In this document: piece by piece, positions 18,683 to 28,194 of the stretch | How positions within the stretch are numbered: position 1 is the first letter of the stretch | Layout: each line of letters opens with the position of its first letter | NCBI GenBank assembly: GCA_013376985.1 | Contig: JACABB010000001.1 | Coordinates: 65,560-129,559 of the forward strand | Source: Bacteroidales bacterium | GTDB taxonomy: Bacteria; Bacteroidota; Bacteroidia; Bacteroidales; Tenuifilaceae | Direction: 5' to 3' | Length of the DNA: 64,000 bases | Program-made: the position numbers and the translations under genes | The notes under the pieces: model-generated | What the model was told of the DNA's origin: nothing | Databases searched by the model: none | The model's input: only the letters and a program-made list of their open reading frames with translations

Positions 18683-18961
18683 TTATTTTTCGGCTAGTTG
18701 CACCTTGTAGGTATCCTGTAAATAATTTAATTCTAGCAAAATAAGTTCAAACTCCTTACCATTGAATGTGAATGTCCATTTTTGTCCGGGGCTAACATTA
18801 TTTATATCAACCGATGAAGCCTTGGGTAGAGTAATACTTCCCGATGCTAACCTATCGTAACTGATATGCCTAATACCAAAAGTAAGCCCAGTAACAGAAT
18901 CGATAAAAACTTGTCCCGTTCCTATTGGATTACTCTGTATAAAATACTTTTGATCATCCAT
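18683..18961 (-). CDS. Small protein of unknown function
   Basis: A 92-residue protein starting at ATG 18961, without signal peptide or membrane segment. The sequence is soluble and beta-rich: FIDSVTGLTFGIRHISYDRL, then GQKWTFTFNGKEFELILLEL and a C-terminal DTYKVQLAEK. I do not recognise a family. It is transcribed alone and divergent from the methyltransferase gene. Its good composition and normal codon use support a real gene. Confidence 0.6.
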   Translation of the reverse strand: MDDQKYFIQSNPIGTGQVFIDSVTGLTFGIRHISYDRLASGSITLPKASSVDINNVSPGQKWTFTFNGKEFELILLELNYLQDTYKVQLAEK

Positions 18962-19140
18962 AAATTTTCAAATAAAATCAATCAAAGATATAAAAAACTA
19001 TTACCGGATAAAAGTTTTATAAATCACTTCCTCCCAATAAATAGATTTACAGCATAATAATGACCTAATTAATGGGAGTAAAATTATTTATAGTACATTT
19101 AGAGCAAGGATTTATACTGTCAACACTTCAATTATAGATT

Positions 19141-19989
19141 ATGAAAATCAGAGATATCTATAGGTTTCTTTCTCCAAAGTTTCAAAATTTATTTTTAGAC
19201 TATAAAGTAAACTTTAAACCAAGGTATGGTTACGGGAAACCTGCACACGACCTACTTTATCAACTGATAAACGAAAATCGTTCATTGTATATTGAATTAT
19301 TAAACGAAGCGGTAAAATATAAAGAGGTATTTCAGTCGTTTAAAAAAATGGACGAGGAGAGCGATGAATCGAAACCCGTCTATAACAATAAATATTTACC
19401 CGGTTTAGATATAGTTGGAATTTATACCATAATCTCAAGATTTAAGCCAGAAACTTACATTGAGGTAGGTTCTGGTTTTTCTACAAAGGTTGCTTACAAA
19501 GCAATAAAGGACAATGCTTTGAAAACAAACATTATTTCAATTGATCCCGCTCCCAGAGCAGAAATAGACCAACTTGCAACTAAAATTATTCGTGAACCTT
19601 TTGAAAACATAAATTTTGATTTTATTTTTTCGCTAAAAGAAAATGACATACTCTTTATTGATAACTCCCATCGAATTTTACCGAATTCCGATTCGCTTGT
19701 TTTTTATCTAGATATTTTACCAAATATACCTAAAGGAGTTATTGTCCATATTCATGATATATATTTACCCTTTGATTATCCACAATTTATGTGCGATAGA
19801 TTTTACTCCGAGCAGTATGGCTTGGCGATGTATTTACTAGCCAATAGCAAAAAATATAAACCTTTGCTGCCCAACTATTTTATAAGCGAGGATAATGAAT
19901 TAAGCGCCATTCTTGAACCAATATGGAATCATAAAAACCTTGATAATGTTGAAAGGCATGGCGGTTCGTTTTGGTTAACTATTGGTTAG
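19141..19989 (+). CDS. Class I SAM-dependent methyltransferase (Methyltransf_24-like)
   Basis: A 282-residue protein. The SAM-binding motif I is YIEVGSGFSTKVA (Glu108 to Ser114), followed by a second-strand acidic end at IISIDPAPR and a later motif DILFIDNSHRILPNSD. The HIHDIYLPFDYP segment is typical of the family that includes glycan- and small-molecule-modifying methyltransferases. The N-terminal 90 residues are helical and poorly conserved in type. The acceptor substrate is unknown. It is monocistronic and convergent with the caspase fusion gene. Confidence 0.8.
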   Translation: MKIRDIYRFLSPKFQNLFLDYKVNFKPRYGYGKPAHDLLYQLINENRSLYIELLNEAVKYKEVFQSFKKMDEESDESKPVYNNKYLPGLDIVGIYTIISRFKPETYIEVGSGFSTKVAYKAIKDNALKTNIISIDPAPRAEIDQLATKIIREPFENINFDFIFSLKENDILFIDNSHRILPNSDSLVFYLDILPNIPKGVIVHIHDIYLPFDYPQFMCDRFYSEQYGLAMYLLANSKKYKPLLPNYFISEDNELSAILEPIWNHKNLDNVERHGGSFWLTIG

Positions 19990-20152
19990 TTAGAGTTTTG
20001 AATTTGTTATCCTTATAAAAGCAATAAGAATCCATGATCTAACTCATTGCGAAAAAATGAATTATAACTATGTAACCACCTATGTCTCTCCTTTTTCATT
20101 CATACCTAATTTATTTGAAACTAGAATCAAACTTTGTTTACACTAGTCCCTA

Positions 20153-23095
20153 TTATTTATCATTCAAATGCCAATTAATCCATTCATTTTGAATTTGAGG
20201 ACTACCCAATATTTGTGGAGTTTGTTTTTGATTGTTTATATTAATACTCTCTAAAGTAACGTTTTGATAAATATAATCCGATAATTCCTGATAAGAAACC
20301 TCTCCCTTAGTTTCTTGTAATTTTTTGAGTAAATAATATGTGAAAATTCCATGAAATCTATCCTTATAGATAGTAGAACTCTCATCTCCGGAACTAGATG
20401 AAAACATAATTAAATTCCCTGACAAAATTGATTCTTTTGGTTTTACCTTAACTCCTTTTAAACTAAGCATGCTTTGATTACGGGCTCCCCCACTAAAACA
20501 TGCATCCAAAAACATCGTTACTCTTTTACAAGGATACTGATTAAGTTGTTTGCATATTGTATCTAAACATATTCCTGATTTAATATCAGATCCACTTATA
20601 TCAACGGGCAATAAATAAGGTGTTTGAGTAGATTCATCGGGTAACCCATGCCCTGAATAATAAAATATAAGCTCTGCTTCACCCTTTTTAATTTCCGCTA
20701 TTGTTGTGAGCTTTTTAAGTAATCGTCTCATTTGAGCCGATGTTGCATTGTTTTGAAATGTTATATTTTGGGCAGGAATACCAAGCGTTTTTGTGCAATA
20801 TTCTCTGAATGTTTCGGCATCATTTTTAGCAAATAAAGCATCGCTCTCAGCTTTTATATCCGTTTGAAAATTACTGTAGTCTTCATTTCCAATAATAAGC
20901 GCAAATCTATTAGGATTAGTATAAGCAACCTGTGGTATATTTAAATCAACATCGGACAAGACGGTTTTCTTTTGTTTATATTCATTAAAAACACCATGAA
21001 TTATAAGTTCAATGGAAATCCTTCTGAACTGTGAACCTTTTTCTTTGCTAACTACTGCAAAGTGCTGAAAAGAGTTCTTTGTTTTTTTCAGTGGCTCAGC
21101 GTATGTTTCTAAAATTTGTCGAACACCATAAGTTCTTAAGAAAGCAAGCTGAAAGTTTTCTTTAATACCTTCCGTTTTATTTATATTTATACTACTTAAA
21201 TTACCATTTATAAAACATGGTTCATCATCAAAATCACCATATTCCCCGCCATATGGAATTTTGCCTCCAATTGGTGTTGCATCAGTAGAACCAGTAATCT
21301 TTATAGTAACTTTTGTACCCGTTTTTAAATATGAAACTAATTTTGTTTCTAAAGTTTCCTGTAAAATTTGTAAAGTTGCTTTTGCTGCATTTGATTGAGT
21401 TAATTTGTACTTCCCTGCTGGAAAATCATCAGTCTGATTATCTACAGATGCTTTTATCACCTCATAACTGTACTCTACGTGAAAGTTTATTTCATTATTA
21501 CCCACAGAATCCTTTTCGATAACAGCTTTTGTGCTAACATTAGTTGATACATTATCAGTCATTCTTTTAGAAGAATGTAGGTCGTCAATATACTGGGCTA
21601 ATTGTTTTTTTAATGTGTCTTCATAATTTTTTACTTCTAAAACTACTGTTGTGGGGACAATTTCAATTTTCTTAAGAGCAACTTCATTTCTTAACCTTAC
21701 AGCCTCCGGGTCTTCTTTTCCATAATAATATGCTTTATTATTAATTGTATCTTTTATTTCTAGCTGTGCAAGTGAAAAAACATCTTCGTTTATAGAAAAT
21801 ACGGGGTTTTTAAACACGCAACTTTTATAGTTCTTGTCAAAATATTCAGCATTTGTGTTCGATACATTTAATTTTATTGGATTTAAATCTTTAAAAGTCA
21901 ATGTGAAAGTTTCATTATCGGCATCATATTGTTCTTTTTTAGGATTAGATAGAGCAACTGTTTGTAAAGCATAATAATTAGTTGCTTCCTGAATAAACTC
22001 ACTCATTTTTGACGCACGAAGTTCGGTAAGGCGTTTTTCGTAATCAACAGTTTTTTCATAAATCCCCTTTTTCTCCCATTCGGATAGTTTGCTTTCAGCC
22101 ATTTGATTTATTAAGATATCATATGAAGGGGGTAAGGAAATTTCCGTTCGAATAATCAAACGACCATCCAAACCACAACTTACTAAAAACACTTTATCCG
22201 TTTCATAGTCTTTTAAATACCCAACATAAGTTACCGATTTCATGTGTTCTTTTAATGAATAAATAATTTTGTTCCTTTTTACATGCCACACATTTACCGT
22301 TTTATCATCACTACCACTTGCTAAAAAAAGACCCGAAGGATGAAATACAACAGAATTTATTTTACCATTATGACCTATAAGAGATTTAGTTACTTTACCT
22401 GTATTTACATCCCATATTTTTATGGTGTTATCTGAACTTCCGCTGGCTAAAAATAAGCCATCTGGACTGTAACTAACGCTATTTACAATGTCACCATGCC
22501 CTTTAAATGTTTTTAAAACTTTTGTTTCCCGTAAATTCCATGTTTTCACCGTGCTGTCTGCACTACCACTTGCTAAACATAAGCCGTTGGGACTAAAACA
22601 TACACTATTTACCCTTCTTGAATGTCCAGACAAGACAGCAATTAATTTATTCTCTTTAAAATTCCATACATATACGTTTTTATCGTCACTACAGGCAGCA
22701 ATGAATTCTCCATTACTGCTAAAAGCAATACATCTAATTGAATCTTTAGCTCCAGTAAATTTTTTTGCTAGTTTATTCTTTTCTTCAATTTTCCAAACAT
22801 CAATTTCATTAAAATTGCTTGAAGCAAGATATCCTCCTGTTGGATTAAAACTCATTGCTAAAACCTTGTTCTTTGCTTTAGTAAGTTCTGTAATCCAAAT
22901 ATTAACTGCTCCATTTTCGCAACCTGATGCAAATAGATATAGATGAAATGAATGGGAACGAATAGGAGAATTATATAATCGACCTGTCTTAACTTCATAC
23001 TGAGCAAATATTGGTAAACTAATAACGTTAACTAATAATGTGAATATGAAAATTGATTTGAAATTTATTGCTTTTTTCATTTTACGTCTTTTCAT
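20153..23095 (-). CDS. Secreted WD40 - OmpA-like - caspase (C14) fusion protein
   Basis: A 980-residue protein from ATG 23095 (a closer Met at 23080 is also possible), with a signal sequence ending near PIFAQ. Residues about 40-320 hold roughly six WD40 repeats (VNSVCFSPNGLCLASGSADSTVKTWN and similar), a beta-propeller for protein contacts. A helical linker follows. Residues about 540-710 resemble an OmpA C-like domain (KYKLTQSNAAKATLQILQ, IKITGSTDATP, LAFLRTYGVRQIL). Residues about 730-975 are a caspase-like peptidase with His816 in YYSGHG and Cys866 in DACFSGG. Both catalytic residues are present, so it should be active. The export signal puts it in the periplasm or outside, away from the usual cytoplasmic setting of bacterial caspases. 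Substrate unknown. Confidence 0.85.
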   Translation of the reverse strand: MKRRKMKKAINFKSIFIFTLLVNVISLPIFAQYEVKTGRLYNSPIRSHSFHLYLFASGCENGAVNIWITELTKAKNKVLAMSFNPTGGYLASSNFNEIDVWKIEEKNKLAKKFTGAKDSIRCIAFSSNGEFIAACSDDKNVYVWNFKENKLIAVLSGHSRRVNSVCFSPNGLCLASGSADSTVKTWNLRETKVLKTFKGHGDIVNSVSYSPDGLFLASGSSDNTIKIWDVNTGKVTKSLIGHNGKINSVVFHPSGLFLASGSDDKTVNVWHVKRNKIIYSLKEHMKSVTYVGYLKDYETDKVFLVSCGLDGRLIIRTEISLPPSYDILINQMAESKLSEWEKKGIYEKTVDYEKRLTELRASKMSEFIQEATNYYALQTVALSNPKKEQYDADNETFTLTFKDLNPIKLNVSNTNAEYFDKNYKSCVFKNPVFSINEDVFSLAQLEIKDTINNKAYYYGKEDPEAVRLRNEVALKKIEIVPTTVVLEVKNYEDTLKKQLAQYIDDLHSSKRMTDNVSTNVSTKAVIEKDSVGNNEINFHVEYSYEVIKASVDNQTDDFPAGKYKLTQSNAAKATLQILQETLETKLVSYLKTGTKVTIKITGSTDATPIGGKIPYGGEYGDFDDEPCFINGNLSSININKTEGIKENFQLAFLRTYGVRQILETYAEPLKKTKNSFQHFAVVSKEKGSQFRRISIELIIHGVFNEYKQKKTVLSDVDLNIPQVAYTNPNRFALIIGNEDYSNFQTDIKAESDALFAKNDAETFREYCTKTLGIPAQNITFQNNATSAQMRRLLKKLTTIAEIKKGEAELIFYYSGHGLPDESTQTPYLLPVDISGSDIKSGICLDTICKQLNQYPCKRVTMFLDACFSGGARNQSMLSLKGVKVKPKESILSGNLIMFSSSSGDESSTIYKDRFHGIFTYYLLKKLQETKGEVSYQELSDYIYQNVTLESININNQKQTPQILGSPQIQNEWINWHLNDK

Positions 23096-23290
23096 CAAAG
23101 TTAAACAAATAATAAATAATTCGACGTTTCTAATTTTAAATGTTTAAACCTCTTTTTACTTTTTTGGACATACGTTCACCTCAAATTTGTAATTCGAAGT
23201 AAAAATTTTTAATCCGATAAAAGCATTTGTAATCCCCATAAAAGCAAAGAGCCGGATTTCAAATCCAGCTCAACGTACTCAACACAAAAT

Positions 23291-23319
23291 AAAAAAGCCG
23301 CAACAAATGCGGCTTTTTT
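23291..23319. terminator. Terminator after tRNA-Gln
   Basis: AAAAAAGCCGC (23291-23301) pairs with GCGGCTTTTTT (23309-23319). It starts directly at the 3' end of the minus-strand tRNA gene. The 11-base perfect stem with terminal A/T runs should work on both strands. Confidence 0.85.
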
Positions 23320-23320
23320 G

Positions 23321-23393
23321 TTGTCCTGCCAGGGGTCGAACCTGGACTCTTCTGATCCAGAATCAGACGTGTTGCCAATTACACTACAGGACA
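23321..23393 (-). tRNA. tRNA-Gln (anticodon CUG)
   Basis: The minus strand folds into a full cloverleaf: acceptor TGTCCTG/CAGGACA, D-arm GTGT..ACAC, anticodon stem TCTGA/TCAGA with loop TTCTGGA, T-arm CCAGG-TTCGACC-CCTGG. The anticodon CTG reads CAG (Gln). The first pair is U1-A72, which is known as a GlnRS identity feature in E. coli. The discriminator base is A, and CCA is not encoded. It lies 127 bases downstream of glnS on the same strand, with its own promoter-like element and terminator. Confidence 0.95.
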
Positions 23394-23405
23394 ATTTTCA
23401 GGCTG

Positions 23406-23438
23406 CAAATATAGTTGAAGTGTTTGGAATATTCCAAA
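23406..23438 (-). promoter_or_regulatory. Promoter of tRNA-Gln
   Basis: Minus strand: TTTG (23438-23435), a 21-base spacer, TATATTTG (23413-23406), an exact TAnnTTTG. The start point would lie a few bases before the mature tRNA 5' end at 23393. Confidence 0.55.
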
Positions 23439-23439
23439 C
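23422..23439. promoter_or_regulatory. 18-bp perfect palindrome over the -33 region of the tRNA-Gln promoter
   Basis: GTTTGGAATATTCCAAAC is its own reverse complement and contains the -33 TTTG. A palindrome with no loop looks like a dimeric protein site rather than an RNA hairpin. No regulator can be named. Confidence 0.4.
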
Positions 23440-23520
23440 GTTTTGCTTGAAAAAATGACATGTTATAAGCAATTAGCGGTAATTTTACTATTAACTAGCA
23501 GCTTACAACTGTCAACTAAT

Positions 23521-25215
23521 TTATTGCCCTGAGATTTTAGCCCAAGTATCCTTCAAAGTGGTGGTACGATTAAACACCAGCTTACCCGGTTTTGAATCGT
23601 AATCAACGCTAAAGTATCCCATTCGCTCAAACTGGAACTTATCAAGCGATTTAGCCTCAGCAAGTGCAGGTTCTAAATATGCTTCAATCACTTTTAAAGA
23701 ATCGGGATTAATGGACGATTTCCAATCCTCACCCTCAGCAACATCATCGGGGTTGGCCTTAGTAAATAGCCTATCGAACAAACGAACCTCAGTTTTAATA
23801 GCCTGTTGAGCCGATACCCAATGAATTGTTCCTTGTACCTTTCTGCCATCGGGAGAATTTCCTCCCTTTGAGGCAGGATCAATAGTACAGCGTAACTCGG
23901 TGATATTACCAGCAGAATCCTTAATCACCTCATTACACCTCATAAAGTAAGCATAACGTAACCGAACCTCTTGCCCAGGTGCAAGGCGGAAGAATTTCTT
24001 TGGAGGGTTTTCCATAAAATCTTCCTGCTCAATATATAATTCCTTTGAGAATGGTACAAGCCTCTTCCCTGCCGATTCATCTTCGGGATTATTTACGGCT
24101 TCCAACTGTTCCACTTGTCCATCGGGGTAGTTGGTAATAACCACTTTAAGTGGGTTTAGAACTGCCATACGGCGAGGTGCACGCCTATTCAAATCTTCTC
24201 TTAAACAAAATTCTAGTAACGATAGGTCAATTACATTATCGCGCTTTGCGATACCCACTTTTTCGGTGAAAAACCTGATCGCCTCTGGTGTATACCCTCT
24301 ACGACGCAACCCGCAGATAGTTGGCATGCGAGGATCGTCCCAGCCCATTACAACCTTTTCCTGAACAAGTTGAAGTAATTTGCGCTTGCTCATCATGGTA
24401 TAGGTCATGTTCAATCGTGCAAACTCGTATTGGTGCGATGGGAATATCTCAAGTTTCTCAATAAACCAGTCGTAAAGCGGACGGTGTACATCAAACTCAA
24501 GGGTACATATTGAGTGTGTGATTTTTTCAATTGAATCGCTCTGCCCATGGGCATAATCGTACATTGGGTAGATACACCATTTATCCCCAGTGCGATGATG
24601 TTCAGTGTGGATAATTCGGTATAGGATTGGATCGCGTAGCAACATGTTTGGATGTGCCATATCGACCTTTGCACGAAGCACCTTTTCCCCATCCTTGAAT
24701 TCACCGTTGCGCATGCGCTTGAAAAGATCAACGTTTTCATCAACGGAACGATTTCTCCAAGGGCTATCTTTACCCGCTTGGTTTACTGTTCCTCGTGTTG
24801 TACGAATCTCTTCCTGAGTTTGATCATCAACGTAAGCAAGTCCTTTTTTTATTAAAACAATTGCCCATTCGTAAAGCTGCTCAAAATAATCGGATGCGTA
24901 ATATTCTCCAGCCCAATCGAATCCAAGCCAATGAACATCCTCCTTAATAGAATCAACGTATTCAACATCTTCCTTGGTTGGGTTTGTATCATCAAATCTG
25001 AGATTTGTTTTGCCACCGTAACGCTGGGCAAGACCAAAATTTAAGCAAATGGATTTGGCATGACCAATGTGTAAGTACCCATTGGGTTCTGGAGGAAAGC
25101 GGGTAAGCACTCTACCTGCATGTTTTCCTGTTCGAATATCCTCTTCAATAATCTCTTCGAGAAAGTTTTTTGATTTCTCCTCCAAACTTTCATTTCTTAA
25201 ATTTTCACTTAACAT
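23521..25215 (-). CDS. glnS: Glutaminyl-tRNA synthetase
   Basis: A 564-residue class I synthetase that charges tRNA-Gln with glutamine. HIGH motif region: [26 protein letters not shown]-like motif: [15 protein letters not shown]. The GlnRS anticodon-binding beta-barrels follow from about residue 340 ([17 protein letters not shown] to the C-terminus). Length is as in E. coli (about 554). The start is the ATG at 25215 rather than the TTG two codons upstream. Presence of GlnRS means glutamine is attached directly rather than only by Glu-tRNA amidotransferase. The tRNA-Gln gene lies next downstream. Confidence 0.97.
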   Translation of the reverse strand: MLSENLRNESLEEKSKNFLEEIIEEDIRTGKHAGRVLTRFPPEPNGYLHIGHAKSICLNFGLAQRYGGKTNLRFDDTNPTKEDVEYVDSIKEDVHWLGFDWAGEYYASDYFEQLYEWAIVLIKKGLAYVDDQTQEEIRTTRGTVNQAGKDSPWRNRSVDENVDLFKRMRNGEFKDGEKVLRAKVDMAHPNMLLRDPILYRIIHTEHHRTGDKWCIYPMYDYAHGQSDSIEKITHSICTLEFDVHRPLYDWFIEKLEIFPSHQYEFARLNMTYTMMSKRKLLQLVQEKVVMGWDDPRMPTICGLRRRGYTPEAIRFFTEKVGIAKRDNVIDLSLLEFCLREDLNRRAPRRMAVLNPLKVVITNYPDGQVEQLEAVNNPEDESAGKRLVPFSKELYIEQEDFMENPPKKFFRLAPGQEVRLRYAYFMRCNEVIKDSAGNITELRCTIDPASKGGNSPDGRKVQGTIHWVSAQQAIKTEVRLFDRLFTKANPDDVAEGEDWKSSINPDSLKVIEAYLEPALAEAKSLDKFQFERMGYFSVDYDSKPGKLVFNRTTTLKDTWAKISGQ

Positions 25216-25780
25216 CTGCAAAATTTTAGTTCTTAAAAATATAGAATGGCAAATTTAGAATTTTTTGGCGATATGTGTATAATAACATGAACCCGATATA
25301 AGAGTTACGATAAGAATATAATAAGCAGATATTTATAGATATGATGTTTATGAATGGAGTGGTGGAACAATGGAAACGAAGTTCGGCAGAGCCAATAACG
25401 AACCTGGAGCGAATCCCGCAGGGATCGATGAAGTCAACCAGAACTCGACGAAGTCAAAACAAATGGTTAGATTTTTACCTGTATCCTCCATTTTTCCAAT
25501 TTCCCACTATTCCATTGATTCAAATAAAACAAATTAATTGATATATAGGTTAATACATTGTTTCTTGTGTCGAACTGACGTTATTATAAGCAAAACACAC
25601 TCCATTGTCATTGGCTCTGCCGAACTCATAAATTCGGTTCCAGGCGAAGTCCTGGAATCTGGATATAAAGAAGGGGATTCTTGCATTCGCAGGAACTGAG
25701 CGTTTTTTTGAGAATTTGCCGTAAGGCAATGAAAGCATAAAGATTTGATTTTGTTTTATAAGCGGATCGTTTTGAAAATA
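25216..25780. other. Intergenic region, gene-free, with an inverted-repeat element
   Basis: Open frames here (25341-25541 plus; 25550-25738 minus) have no recognisable content and overlap the repeat arms at 25381-25399 and 25607-25625. The stretch contains short repeated phrases typical of degenerate intergenic repeats. I see no RNA gene. No clear terminator is visible downstream of the response-regulator gene. Confidence 0.5.
25381..25625. repeat. 245-bp segment bounded by 19-bp inverted repeats (MITE-like?)
   Basis: GTTCGGCAGAGCCAATAAC (25381-25399) is matched at 18 of 19 positions by the complement of 25607-25625. The interior has no coding capacity. The layout resembles a small non-autonomous element, but no target-site duplication is evident, and a pair of dispersed repeats is equally possible. 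Confidence 0.4.
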
Positions 25781-26470
25781 TTAACTGAATTTATACCCCA
25801 CTCCTTTGATTGTTTTAATATGATTTGATCCGAGTTTCTCTCTCAGATTGTGGATGTGTACATCAATATATCTAGATCCTTGGTTAATGCTATTTTCCCA
25901 TATTTGATCTAAAATCTCTTGGCGGGTAAATACTTTTGATGGTTTTGATGATAGTAGTTTTAGCAATTGGAATTCTTTTTTTGGTAATTCAATTTCATTC
26001 CGATCAACAATAACCAGATATTTTTCAAAATCGATGGTAATGTTCCCAAATTTCTTTAGCGTATCTTTCTCATCGTTATATATTATTGGGTGTTTAAAGG
26101 CTTTTAGTAATGCACCTATTCGGGCTAATAATACTTTAGGTTTTATAGGTTTGCAAATATAATCATCGGCACCCGCTTCAAAGCCTGCTATTTTTGACTT
26201 GTCGTCCAAAAGCCCAGAGACAAATGCAATTTTTGTATGGCTAATTTCGGGGATATTCCTTAGTGCAATACAGACTTCAATGCCATCCTTTTTTGGCATT
26301 TTAATATCAAGGAGGATTAGGTGGGGGTTGCTTCTTCTGGCAATTTCAATTGCTTCATCACCGGAATTTGCCTGAATAACAATATATCCTTCTTTACTAA
26401 GTATATAATCTAAGAATTCAATGAAAATTAGATCATCATCAACAATCAATATTTTTATATTATTTTCCAT
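25781..26470 (-). CDS. PhoB-like response regulator (receiver plus winged-helix)
   Basis: A 229-residue OmpR/PhoB-family regulator. Receiver: acidic DDD at 11-13, phosphoacceptor Asp55 in LILLDIKMPKKDG, the switch region FVSGLL and Lys in ICKPIKP. The C-terminal winged helix (about 135-229) includes KEFQLLKLLSSKP, FTRQEILDQIW and SRYIDVHIHNLREKLG. The start is ATG 26470 (MENNIKILIVDDD); the longer frame to 26560 adds an unrelated leader. It lies 134 bases downstream of phoU, at the end of the phosphate cluster, so it is likely the phosphate-starvation regulator. No histidine kinase gene is beside it. Confidence 0.85.
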   Translation of the reverse strand: MENNIKILIVDDDLIFIEFLDYILSKEGYIVIQANSGDEAIEIARRSNPHLILLDIKMPKKDGIEVCIALRNIPEISHTKIAFVSGLLDDKSKIAGFEAGADDYICKPIKPKVLLARIGALLKAFKHPIIYNDEKDTLKKFGNITIDFEKYLVIVDRNEIELPKKEFQLLKLLSSKPSKVFTRQEILDQIWENSINQGSRYIDVHIHNLREKLGSNHIKTIKGVGYKFS

Positions 26471-26604
26471 GCAATAATTTTCTTTTAATTTACAACGGAA
26501 TTCACTGAATTCATATTTATGATAACGGGCATTATAAGATGAATTCTTGTAAAGAAGCAATTGATATGTTGCTCAGATGTTAAATTAAATTTAAATCTAT
26601 TTTT

Positions 26605-27276
26605 TTATAACTTCTTCTTCCCGCTATGCTTTAGAACTTTTGCTTCAAGGAAAAAAATTATCTCCTCGGCGATATTGCTACAATGGTCACCAATCCTTTC
26701 AACCTTACGAATAATGCTGTGTAGGTGAAGAGCTTCATCAATCTCATCGGGATGTTTCCTGATATAATCAGCAATGATTTTATTGGAGTTTTTATGTACA
26801 TCATCTAAAAAATCATCTTGGGAGAAGATGCTTAGCGCCATTCTTGAGTTTTCGTTTTCAAAAGCAGTCTTTGCATCGGTAAGCATGTCAACAGCGTTTT
26901 TAATTAGCTCGTCAATCTGGCAAACCCTTAATAATTCAGGGTTAATGCTCTTCTTTGGGCTTTTCTTTATAAACCTAGCAATGCCACGGGCAAAATCACC
27001 AATTCTTTCTAAATCGGCATTAATCTTAAGAACCGCTAAGGTTAATCTAAGGTCGGGTGCTACAGGGTTGTAAAGTGCAATAATATTCTCACAGTCGCGG
27101 TCGATTTTTAGCTCATAGGTATCGACCATCTTCTCTCTGAAAGCGACTTCGGAAGCAGCACCTTTGTCAAAATTTAAGAGGGCTTCGCGTGAAGTTTCAA
27201 CCTGCGAGATTACCAACAGCCACATTTCAAATAGTTGCTGTTTGAGTTTAGCGAGTTCGGTATCTAGATGTGTCAT
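26605..27276 (-). CDS. phoU: Phosphate transport regulator PhoU
   Basis: A 223-residue all-helical protein made of two similar three-helix bundles, close to the usual 220-240. Metal-binding-type motifs are visible: DRDCENIIAL in the first half and the DDFLDDVHKN and ERIGDHCSNIAEEI segments in the second half. PhoU links the PstSCAB transporter to the PhoR/PhoB system and represses it when phosphate is plentiful. It follows pstB after a 163-base gap that holds a compound hairpin. Confidence 0.95.
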   Translation of the reverse strand: MTHLDTELAKLKQQLFEMWLLVISQVETSREALLNFDKGAASEVAFREKMVDTYELKIDRDCENIIALYNPVAPDLRLTLAVLKINADLERIGDFARGIARFIKKSPKKSINPELLRVCQIDELIKNAVDMLTDAKTAFENENSRMALSIFSQDDFLDDVHKNSNKIIADYIRKHPDEIDEALHLHSIIRKVERIGDHCSNIAEEIIFFLEAKVLKHSGKKKL

Positions 27277-27366
27277 AGTTCGTCTCTATTAGAATAAATT
27301 GTAAGTAGAAAAGTTTTTAATTTCAAGTTAAAACATGATGAAGGTTTTCAAGTGCACTAAAGTTTG

Positions 27367-27435
27367 GAGTGCCTAAAGTGCCTAGAGTTATATTTGGTTG
27401 TTTTTTACTTTAGGCACTCTAAGTACTCTAGGCAC
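27367..27435. repeat. Compound inverted repeat between pstB and phoU
   Basis: GAGTGCCTAAAGT (27367-27379) pairs with ACTTTAGGCACTC (27407-27419), and the overlapping GTGCCTAGAGT (27378-27388) pairs with ACTCTAGGCAC (27425-27435). The arms are built on a repeated GTGCCTA(A/G)AGT word, so two alternative hairpins can form in the pst transcript. It could stabilise or attenuate the message, or be a dispersed intergenic repeat. Confidence 0.55.
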
Positions 27436-27439
27436 TTCT

Positions 27440-28192
27440 TTAACCAAATCTTCCTGTTATGTAGTTCTCCGTATGCTTTAGTTTTGGTTTAGTAAATATC
27501 TCCACGGTTTGTCCGTATTCAACTAGTTCTCCAAGATAAAAGAAAGCAGTATAATCGCTTACTCGTGAAGCCTGTTGCATGTTATGGGTAACAATTACAA
27601 TTGTGTATTCTTTTTTCAACTCATGAATCAGTTCCTCTATTTTAGCTGTTGAGAGCGGATCTAATGCTGAGGCAGGTTCATCCATAAGTATTACCGATGG
27701 CGAAATAGCCAAAGCACGAGCAATACAAAGTCTTTGTTGTTGACCCCCAGATAATTCAAACGCTGATTTATTGAGTTTATCGGAAACCTCATCCCAAAGG
27801 GCGGCCTGCTTAATTGAGTGTACAACGGTATCCTCAATAAACGATTTGTTCTTTTCGCCATTCACCCTAAGCCCGTAGGCAACATTTTCGAATATACTTT
27901 TGGGGAAGGGGTTGGGCTTTTGAAAAACCATACCGACCTTGATACGAAGCTCGTCAACGTTGATGTTTTTACTGTAGATATCCTCATCATCAACTAGAAT
28001 TTGACCTGTAATTCTAACGTTATCAATTAAATCGTTCATACGGTTGAAAAGCCTTAGGTATGTAGATTTTCCACAACCAGAAGGGCCAATTAGGGCAGTA
28101 ACAGTATTTAGCTCCATTTTCATGGAGATGTTTTTTAGTGCATGAAAATCGCCATAATACAAATTGGCATCTATTGTTTCTATTTTTGCCAT
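27440..28192 (-). CDS. pstB: Phosphate ABC transporter ATP-binding protein
   Basis: A 250-residue ATPase. Walker [10 protein letters not shown] (residues 34-42), Q-loop [12 protein letters not shown], signature LSGGQQQR, Walker [14 protein letters not shown], and a switch His in [10 protein letters not shown]. Length and the [12 protein letters not shown] phrase are typical of PstB. It drives uptake through PstC and PstA and lies two bases downstream of pstA. The stop at 27440 is immediately next to the compound repeat. Confidence 0.97.
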   Translation of the reverse strand: MAKIETIDANLYYGDFHALKNISMKMELNTVTALIGPSGCGKSTYLRLFNRMNDLIDNVRITGQILVDDEDIYSKNINVDELRIKVGMVFQKPNPFPKSIFENVAYGLRVNGEKNKSFIEDTVVHSIKQAALWDEVSDKLNKSAFELSGGQQQRLCIARALAISPSVILMDEPASALDPLSTAKIEELIHELKKEYTIVIVTHNMQQASRVSDYTAFFYLGELVEYGQTVEIFTKPKLKHTENYITGRFG

Positions 28193-28194
28193 TA

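Noticed and set aside
25341-25541. 66-codon plus-strand frame in the glnS-upstream gap
   Set aside because: It overlaps the left inverted-repeat arm, and the translation is of low information content.
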